A program made the translations under genes and the position numbers. From Irineochytrium annulatum (lineage: Eukaryota; Chytridiomycota; Chytridiomycetes; Chytridiales; Chytridiaceae): a stretch of DNA of 41,707 nucleotides. Shown piece by piece: positions 34,225 through 41,707 of the stretch. The notes below the pieces were generated by a model. That model did not search any database. It was given only the letters and a program-made list of their open reading frames with translations, and was not told the origin of the DNA. How positions within the stretch are numbered: position 1 is the stretch's first letter; every line of letters starts with the position of its first letter. The stretch is taken from positions 1 through 41,707 of the forward strand of contig JADGJL010000111.1 of assembly GCA_027600665.1 (NCBI GenBank). The letters run 5' to 3'.

Positions 34225-34748
34225 TTTTCGATGTTTTCAGCCCGGGTGTTTTTGTGTTGTGTTTGTTTATGTTTGTATTTCTATTTATACATTTGCGTCA
34301 CACCAATTCTTAAAATGCTACATGACTATAGTATTCGTATACCCAGCATGTAATGCACCATTAAAAGAGGGTTTTTGTAACAGTTTGAGTTTCTCTGGTT
34401 TGGGCGGCGGGTCGCAGAGTTCTGTGAGCATTTAGTTTTCATGAAAAACAGGCACTTGTGTCTTTAAGCGAAGCCAGCCCGACAAGACGGTTGCTCACGG
34501 ACGAACTGCCGGGTTGGTAACGCGTCCCTTGTGTTCCTGGTGATCGATACCTCAAAACTTGTTGGCGACTGATTACGTGAACGTGCTTAGCGTGGGTCGA
34601 ATTCCCACTCCAAATATTGGTAGTCTCCAAGATCCTATATCAATGGAACAGGCGCCCGATAGGAAGTTCGATGCCAGTGCTGCACTTGTCGACTGGGCTT
34701 ACCTTGAGGTAAACTGATTTGGTCCGCGAAGTTTGACCGAGCACCTTG
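34225..34748. other. Intergenic region between XPD and the coiled-coil gene
   Basis: The 524-bp interval contains the XPD 3' end and the promoter of the next gene on the same strand. A T-arm-like hairpin (GTGGG/CCCAC, 34592-34608) is present, but no complete tRNA can be folded around it. No coding signature seen. Confidence 0.5.
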
Positions 34749-37617
34749 ATGAGCGATTCGCGAGTCGCTCCCAGCCGCCGGCGGCTCCGGAGCGCAGTTA
34801 GCGACATCATCTCGAAGCTCGAGACCCTGGGCATCGCGGCCGTTGCCGGGGATCATCCCACTGCGCCTTCCTCGAAGACAGGCGCTGGCGCCAACAATGC
34901 CGCCACCACCCGGCTCGGGAATCTCTCATCCATCTTCCTCCAGGGGGATATCTTTGCCCGGAACCCGTCCATCAGGAGCCGTCGCTCTTCGGGCGGATCG
35001 CATGCGGAGAAGAACGACCAGCCCATGGCTTCCGCCAGGCGTGACAGCATCGGGAGGCGGGATCGGGCCATCGGGATGATGGAGGCGAAGCTGAGGCTGT
35101 TGGAGGAGGAGAATCACAGGCTCAAGTTTGAGAGGGCCGCGGAGGGACTGAGGCATCGGATGGAGGAGGACCGGCTGGAGAGGATGGTGCAATCGGCCGC
35201 GGCGTCGCCGGTGCCTTTCGAGGCTAGGCCTCAAGATAGGAGAGAAGATGCCATGCAAAAGGGAGAGAAGGTCGGCGATGATGAGGTCGGGAGGGACAGG
35301 TTTGACGAGGTCCGTCAGAGCGTGGAACGGGACAGCAGTGATCTTAGACGGATGGGCGGTGGCGAGTGTGCACCTGTCAATAGGATGAGCTCGGTTGCTC
35401 CGCCGATGAATGTGGTGGACAGCCTATCGTCCGAAAGGATAGCTAATTTGGTCGGCGAGGAGAAGCCCGTGGCGCAAATACCAAACGACGCGACGCTGCC
35501 AACAAGGAGAACCTCATTTGCAACACCCGCTTTCAACATCGTCAACCGTGCCTCCTCATCGCCTCGGATCAGTTTGAGCGACCCTGTTTTTGTACCGGAG
35601 AAAGATGCTACAAAGCAACCGAATCAGGTCGCTAATTTCCAAATGCTGCTGTCACGACAAAATCTCGAGATGGATTCACTGATGTCGCAGAACGAGCTTT
35701 TAAAAAACGAAAATCGCCGCCTGCTGAAGTTGCTCAAGGAGCAGGCGGAGGAAATGGAAAAGCGTCCACCGGCAGCAAACAACGATAACTCGACTGCGCC
35801 TGCACCTTTAAGAGCGTTCACCCCGGTACCGCCGGAGGGCAGTCGTGACGCGGCTGACATGCAAGAGGCACTTTTCCGCCTCCATAGCGCGATCGAGTCC
35901 TTAGTCGACGCCGAGCGAACGTCTACGCGGACACTTCAAGCTATGTCGGCGACGGAGCTGATTCCGCTCCAGCTGCCGCTGAGTCAAGTCCGGGAGGCAA
36001 GCGTGTCTGCGCGGCAGCGCCTCGACTTCATCCTTAAGCGTAACGACCAACCATCTGTTAACCTCTTCAGCGATCTCGCGGCAGCTGTGCGAGCTGCTGC
36101 AGCGCTGGTCGGCGCGCTGGAGCCGATGACGGAGTTCGTGCAGGAGCAACTGAGGAGCGTCGAGGCGGCTGTGGAGGAGATGACAGGTCGGTTCGATGGG
36201 GAGATGAGGAGGGCGGAGGAGGGGAGGCAGGGTGCCGAGCTCGAGCTGAAGGCGGCAAGGGATGCGCTTGCGGCGAAACCGGCGTCGGTTGAGGCACCCG
36301 AAGTGGAGCCGGCTCGGGTGGTTGATGTTCGAGCGATGTCGTGCCAAACGGACGAGGAGCCCGTCGAGAAACCGAAAGTCGTCTTGGTGAAGGGGGTCCA
36401 AACGGACGACGTCCCGCCGGATCCGGTCCTGCTTACGCGCCTTCACGATCTCCGGCGGGACAACTCGGAACTGCGCACGCACAACTCCCTACTCGAAAGC
36501 ACGATAGGCGAGTGGAAGGCTGAGAACGAGTCGCTCGCGCGGCTGTTGGAGGAGCGGGAGCGGCCAGTAGGAGATCCGCAGGTGAAGGCGCTGAGGGCGA
36601 GACTGAAAGACTTGGAGGAAGAGTTTGAGGAGGAAAGGTTGAAGAACAGCAAAGCGATGGTCATTATCGCTGCGCTGCGGAGGAAGAGCGAGACGGAGAG
36701 GAGATTTGCGGATGAGAAAGATGTTAAGGAAAGCGTGGTCAGGATGCAAGAGATGCTCGCGACGACGGAGGAGAATTTAAGAGAGATGATGAGGCTGGAG
36801 ACGGTGAACAAGGGGCTGTCGGAGGAGTCAAAGTGGTTAAAGGCGCAGATAGCAGGTATTTTACGCTTGGCGACACTTTTGCGCTAACACCCCATAAGCC
36901 TGTGAGAAGGCCAACAAATCACTTAAAACCGCAAACGCGAGTCTAACGTCCCGACTGAAGCACACATCAGAAAAGCTGAAGGCAACCCTCGAGTCCAGCA
37001 TCGAGACTAGCACGAAGCTGCAGACCGACTTCGCTGCCCTCCAGTCCGAGCACGAGGAGCTCCTCGACGCCCTCGCCGACTACGAGCAGCAGCACTCCCG
37101 CTGCACCCTCCTCTCGCATGAGCTGACGGGCCACCCGACCGATGGCCGCGTGTCCCCACACCAAGGTCGCCGATCGCCCCAGCACCCACATCACCGCCTC
37201 CGCCACCATCCGCTTGCGTTTGAGCCCACGTTCCTCCACCTCCTGGACGACCTTCGGCGCCTTCGAACCGAGCACGCATCCGTCTCTCAACGGGCCGCGC
37301 TGAACGGAAGGGAGGCCGAGGAGCGCGCCGCTCGCGTCCATGAGCTCGAGGGGAGCCTGAGGGAGGTGTGCGATGAGACTGGGCGGGCGAAGGCGGAGCT
37401 AGCCGAAGCGCGTCGCGTGGGGGAGGTGCTAAGAGGGGAGTTGGCGGAGGCGGGGAGGATGAGGGTCGCGGCGGAAAGAAAGTTGCAGAACATCCTTAAA
37501 GGGTGTGTGGCGATGTTTTCGAAGGGGGAGGAGCCGTCGGTGGTCGTGCCACCGCCGCATGGGAAGCCGGCAAAGGCCAGCCTCGCGCCAAGTCGGGGGA
37601 GAGATATGGGCTTTTAG
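34749..37617 (+). CDS. Long coiled-coil protein, unrecognised
   Basis: Two exons (34749-36855 and 36899-37617, joined in phase) give 941 residues. The start is the ATG after an in-frame TTG. The sequence has an N-terminal helix (SAVSDIISKLETLGI), a Ser/Ala-rich linker with many RR and RRDS sites, and coiled coils at about residues 105-150, 300-350 (QNELLKNENRRLLKLLKEQ) and 450-800. There is a His/Pro-rich break (about residues 795-825) and a last coiled coil to about 910. Two QTD motifs, MSCQTDEE and KGVQTDDV, lie close together at about residues 530-560; they resemble dynein light chain LC8 binding sites. A centrosomal, basal-body, septal or golgin-like scaffold is possible, but I recognise no orthologue. 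Confidence 0.75.
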
Positions 37618-38401
37618 AGATGTCGAGATGTTCAAAGCATTAAAATAGATGGCAGGCGCTAGGTACGATGATTCTGTGGACTGAATTTTCGGCGCCGGCC
37701 GAAAACTGGTCAAAAGTGGTTGTGATTACCTTTTACAGCTCAGCTCCCGTTTAAACAGTCTCGACGATAAACAAGCATAAAACGGACTCACTAAGAAGTC
37801 TGTTTTTTGCGTCTTGTCAAAAAGAGTGCTTGCAGTAACCTACAGAAGATCGCAATGCGTTCAGCTGATCGTAATAAAATCGAAGGTGACAACGGGAGAA
37901 CTGCGCAGGGCAAATCACGTCGGAAGTGCCTTCTGCAACTGTATTAACCCTTACATATGTGGGTTAATTAATATCCAGCAATCATCAAGTCAAGGTGAAA
38001 GCGAACGCTGCGGCTGTGGGAACCAAAGTCATCCACAACGCCCTCCTCAGTTCGCCACACAATGCCCACTCCCATCGCGCCATCACTCTAATAATCATCG
38101 TACGGGGGGTCCGCCCGTGGTCTCGCCATCAACCAGACAATTTGGCTCAAGTCGGTAAGAATCTGCTATCTTTTATGTACAGAGCACGCGACCGACGTAA
38201 ACAGCGAAGGTACGAATCAAGATTACGAAAACGGATGAGCAATTATGGTAACAAATGTGCACAACTTCACGTTCCCTTTCAACAGCAAAAAATGCGTCGG
38301 AGGGAATGCATGCGACACTCAGAAGGGGTACGAGCGATACATAACGGCCAAATTCGGTGGGGATAAAAGCAATACATGAACTGCCTAAATGAACAAACTG
38401 A
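37618..38401. other. Intergenic region between convergent coiled-coil and RPRD1-like genes
   Basis: This 784-bp interval should hold two 3' ends. A 124-codon plus-strand frame (37995-38366) starts only with GTG and has no signature. I see nothing else in it. Confidence 0.6.
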
Positions 38402-39931
38402 TCACGTCAGAGCCGATGGCGCGTTCCAGGGGTAGTTCTCGTTCTGCAGCCATGTGGCCGCGAAACTAGAGGACCCGTCCATCGTCACGTCCCCCATGGA
38501 CATGTTGTCGCCGTCTCCGCTAGACGTCTCGGTCCTCGGCTCCTCGAAGCCGGCCGCCGCCACCGCTGCACCAACGCCGTCCTGCCCCATGCCCTGAAAG
38601 TCGGTGGACGACCCGCCAAGGGTGTCGTCGAATGAGCCCGACGCAAGCACTGTGATGGCGGCGAGCCCGTTGCTAAGGGCGTCCATCTTTGCAGCGTTCG
38701 CCTAATCATACTGTGTCAGACGAAGAAACAGGGAGAAAATGATAAGCAACACACACCTGTTCCTCCTCTCTCACTTTCAACAGCTCCGCTTCCTGCAAAG
38801 CGAGGAACGTTTTGATCTCCGTAACAAGGGCTTCCCGGTCGGCAATGTCAGCCTCGATCGCGTTCTTATGCGCCGTCAGAGCAGACACCGCTTTTTCGAT
38901 GTCATCCGTGGTCGGATTTGGATTTGCTTTGTCTAAAACGAAAGGCAGTAAGCTTAGTTTCGATTGCGTTTGCCATTGCTGCAACTCGGAAAGTTGTCCA
39001 ACTGACCGAAAACAGGCGGTGCGTTTCCAGCGGCGCGTTCGCTCGCTATCCGTATCCCAGATGCCCTCCGAACAGCATCGTACTTTGTTATGAGGGGCTT
39101 CAACTACAAGGGCAAAAAATTTAGAGGTTTATTGCAATCCACGGGCACACTGATTCAACGTACCTCCGATTCTCTCTTCGGAGAAGGCGGCACGTGGCTG
39201 TGGCTGTGGCTGTGGCTGCTCCCGCTCCCCGATCCCGTCTTCAAGGCTAGTGGCTGCCCAGCAGATGCGTGGTCGCCGCCTTTCTTAGCTAAAAAGGCAA
39301 TTAGTTAGCAAAATGGTCGAGCATCCGCATGAGGATCAAACTACTTACTCAAAGTCTCCTTCAGCTTATCAACAAAGGCCGTCGGATACACATGTCGCTC
39401 CTCCCAAATGGTAAGGATCCTCATAACCTTATTCTGAACATCAGCCGTCGCGTGCCTGTGAGTACACCGCGTGAGTGATTGTCCCTTTGTGAAAAATCTG
39501 GAAAGCAATGGTTTTGCTTTCGAACCTGTAAATATGCGAAAGGCTCTCCGGCAAAACCTTCGCGAACTCCTTGATGAACTCCTCGCCCTTCTTCCTAGAC
39601 ATTTGCACGACGTCGTTGCACAGGTGAAGAAGCGTGAGCTTCCGCGCCGCCGATGCTTTTATGAATGTCAGCCCGTGAGGTCAACATAAAGTTCCTGCCA
39701 CCATCGCAAGGTTTTCTCACCTTTGGTCACCTCCCGGCTCCACACCTGCACGGAGGTCTTCGCGTGCTTGCGGTGGTACATGAGCCCTAAGAAAGGATGG
39801 CAATGTCAGCTTCCATCCGTCCTGAGGAGCGGGCCACTCCACTCACATTGCGTCGACAGCGAGATGCTGTCCTGAGTGTCGACGAGCCTTCCCAGCTTCT
39901 GCACGAGGCTCTCCTCGCTGTATTTCGACAT
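38402..39931 (-). CDS. RNA polymerase II CTD-interacting protein, RPRD1/Rtt103-like (CID domain)
   Basis: About eight exons; the first three are 39931-39847, 39786-39721 and 39655-39526. The N terminus MSKYSEESLVQKLGRLVDTQ, then WLMYHRKHAKTSVQVWSRE, RKLTLLHLCNDVVQMSRKKG and MRILTIWEERHVYPTAFVDK are the CID fold of RPRD1 and Rtt103. The family binds the phosphorylated polymerase II C-terminal repeat near transcription ends. A linker with four Ser-His pairs follows, then LKPLITKYDAVRRAS and a coiled coil (DDIEKAVSALTAHKNAIEAD, then LVTEIKTFLALQEAELLKVR) matching the RPRD1 dimerisation region, and an acidic low-complexity tail ending NAPSALT. It is divergent from YIPF6, with 145 bp between starts. 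Confidence 0.9.
39194..39217. repeat. (GTGGCT)4 minisatellite encoding Ser-His repeats
   Basis: Four perfect hexamer copies lie inside an exon of the RPRD1-like gene and encode (SH)4 on the minus strand. Copy number changes would not shift the frame. Confidence 0.9.
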
Positions 39932-40076
39932 CGCAGAGCCCGCAGCGTGCACTGTTCCAAAAGCAAGTGGAGGGTGAAAAGGCTTGAAAGAGTTCGGTCT
40001 TCAACACACGTCGCCCGAACCTGGAGCTTCGTGTCCTTCGACCCGCTGGCGCCAAACAATTTCAGCCGCGGTCAAG
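39932..40076. promoter_or_regulatory. Divergent promoter of RPRD1-like gene and YIPF6
   Basis: 145 bp between opposite start codons; no TATA box or other named element recognised. Confidence 0.5.
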
Positions 40077-41041
40077 ATGGATATGAACACACTGGATGAA
40101 CCTGTGGCCGAGACAATCGTGCGTTCTGTTCTTCGCGGGGTCCTGGAACCATATCTTGGCTGACGATCTGCTCTTTGGATGATTGGGAACACAGATGCGT
40201 GATTTGCGGAGTATATGGACAAAGCTGAAGGTGGTCTTGCTCCCGGCATCATCGAACGGAAACCAGCTGAGAGATTGTAAGCTCCCAAGCTTTACAAGTC
40301 CCTGTCGCGTGTTAACGAACGTATGTCTGATCAGGGGATCTCTGGGGACCGCTCCTTTTGTGCCTCTCCCTCTCCGTGTAAGGAACACTTGCAACCTTTG
40401 ATTAGAGCTGCATCAGGCTTAACTCCGGCTTGCAGCCGCCTCGCTGTCACCGCCCCTTCCGCCCAGTCCGCCACCGTCTTCACCAGCGTTTTCGCAGTTG
40501 TGTGGCTGGGCGCCGGCGTCGTCACGTTGAACTCGCAGCTGCTCGGTGGGAAAATGTGAGTTCGTGACCTTAAATGCATAAGCTCGTCCATAGCGGAGAT
40601 GAGTTGGGAGAACATGGGCTGTGGCCTTTGCTGTTGTGACGTCAGCACAGCTATCTAACAGTTCATGCAGATCGTTCTTTCAAAGCGTTTGCGTTCTTGG
40701 TTATTGCATCTTTCCTCTCGTGCTGTCATCGATCGGATCTCTCTTCCTGCCTAACATCTTCCTACGAGGCATTATAGTCGCCGGTGCGTTTGCGTGGTCG
40801 GTGTTTGGTGGGTAGCGGGGACGATTATTCACTGTATCCCTCTTTCTAACAGCGTTAACTAGCGTCCGTTGGGTTCTTGTCAGATGTGAATCTGGGAAAG
40901 CGGCGGACTTTGGCGCTCTATCCCATGTGTTTGTTCTACTTCGTAATTGGATGGATGGTAAGCGGCACACATTGGCCAAGAAAACGAGGTTTGACTAACT
41001 CGATTTCTTAGGTACTCATCAGCAAGAGTATGTTTGGATGA
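40077..41041 (+). CDS. YIPF6: Yip1-domain Golgi membrane protein YIPF6/Yip4
   Basis: Seven exons give about 187 residues, beginning 40077-40118 and 40195-40276. The opening TLDEPVAETIMRDLRSIW, then LRDWDLWGPLLLCLSLS, FAVVWLGAGVVTLNSQLLGG, FFQSVCVLGYCIFPLVL and KRRTLALYPMCLFYFVIGWM are near-verbatim YIPF6 blocks. Five membrane helices are expected, as in all Yip1-domain proteins. The family recycles between the ER and Golgi, binds Rab GTPases and helps vesicle formation. The first-exon donor was chosen at 40119 (GTGCGT), because only this gives the family motif ETIMRDL. The N-terminal tail is short compared with animal YIPF6 (about 236 residues). Confidence 0.95.
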
Positions 41042-41707
41042 TTGGCTCGGCAGACTTGAATAATATATAAAATAATCATAATCCTGCATCGGATTGCGTC
41101 GAAAAACAACTACTTAATCGCTTGCATCGCTGGCGAGTGCTGGCGATCTGTGCGCGGGGCGGCCGGCAGCACGTGGGAGGGAAGTAAAAAGCTGGGACCG
41201 TGACTGCACATGCTCTTCTCTTTCATTTAAACTGCACCGTGATTGCGCGCGCTCTAATTTTGGATAAAGTAATGAAGGTATATGAGAGAGCCAGGTAGGG
41301 TGAAACGGCGCGACGTTATTTGACTATTGAGTTTGGCTTGCGTTCTATATTTCACCTGTGAATCTAGTTAGTTTAAATATTGAAGCGTTAGCCTATGATC
41401 TTGATTAAGGCTCAAAATGCTCTGCAACTCAGGACTCCACCTGAAGCTCCGTGGTTAAGTCAAGAACAACCTCCGAATAAGAAAAAAATAATAAAAAAAA
41501 AATAAATAAACTTCCTTCCTTGCCCGCCTCGTTCGCATTCTTTCCGCCCACCAGTCCTTCGCCTCCTATGTTGCGTCCGCTATTGTGTATCGCCGTATTT
41601 CCGCTTTGATCCGAGGCACAGCCCGCCAGATCCTTAGCCGACAACCCGCTAATGTTTTTATTTAGGCCTTTATGTTGTGATTGCTTTATCCCAATACAAT
41701 CATATTC
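41042..41707. other. Non-coding end of window
   Basis: The 666 bp after YIPF6 hold its 3' UTR and further sequence with A-runs (41484-41510). A 71-codon minus-strand frame (41429-41644) is not supported by any signature. Confidence 0.6.

Noticed and set aside
34508..34610. tRNA-like sequence (GGTTGGTAACGCG D-arm-like and GTGGG-TCGAATT-CCCAC T-arm-like)
   Set aside because: No acceptor stem can be paired: the bases after the T-arm (TCCAAAT) have no partner at the needed distance, and the T-loop departs from TTCGANT. At best it is a decayed tRNA or tRNA-derived repeat.
35901..36482. 193-codon minus-strand frame inside the coiled-coil gene
   Set aside because: It is a shadow of the GC-rich coding strand, with Arg/His/Leu-rich composition and no motif.
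37995..38366. 124-codon plus-strand frame
   Set aside because: It begins only with GTG, lies between two convergent genes and has no recognisable motif.

Overview
This window looks like a compact nuclear chromosome segment of a flagellated (zoosporic) fungus, most likely a chytrid-grade lineage. Genes are dense and split by very short GT-AG introns (mostly about 40-75 nt), which is fungal in style. The products include parts of a motile 9+2 flagellum (axonemal dynein intermediate chain DNAI1 and an NME5-type protein with a Dpy-30 motif) and an IP3/ryanodine-receptor-family calcium channel, genes that Dikarya have lost. I reconstructed gene models by hand from splice sites, reading phase and remembered family sequences; no search was run.

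Layout: 1-3535 is gene-poor, with short broken reading frames, a small tandem repeat and possible remnants of a Ty1/copia-like element on the minus strand. 3536-6786 holds a divergent flagellar pair, NME5-like (-) and DNAI1 (+), whose start codons are 78 bp apart. 6985-16654 (-) is one very large, roughly 20-exon calcium-release channel gene. 16976-17983 (-) encodes a protein with five RanBP2-type zinc fingers. It is divergent from the proteasome beta4-type subunit gene PSMB4 (18195-19041, +). A G-protein alpha subunit (19149-20567, -) and a SMARCD/BAF60 chromatin remodelling subunit (20888-22402, -) follow. The latter is divergent, 50 bp away, from CPSF2 (22453-25357, +). Then come an SH3-domain single-pass membrane protein (26059-27606, -), the mitochondrial elongation factor GUF1/LepA (28007-30254, -), the TFIIH helicase XPD/Rad3 (31158-34224, +), an unrecognised long coiled-coil protein (34749-37617, +), an RPRD1/Rtt103-like CTD-binding protein (38402-39931, -) and the Golgi membrane protein YIPF6/Yip4 (40077-41041, +).

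No operons, CRISPR arrays or confident RNA genes were seen. Most genes are conserved housekeeping. The points most worth a second look are the channel that keeps its pore and C-terminal zinc finger but appears to have lost most IP3-contact residues, the shared 78-bp flagellar promoter, an apparent AT-AG intron in the G-alpha gene, two microexons (27 and 24 nt), the Fus1/Sho1-like SH3 membrane protein, and the coiled-coil protein with paired QTD motifs.
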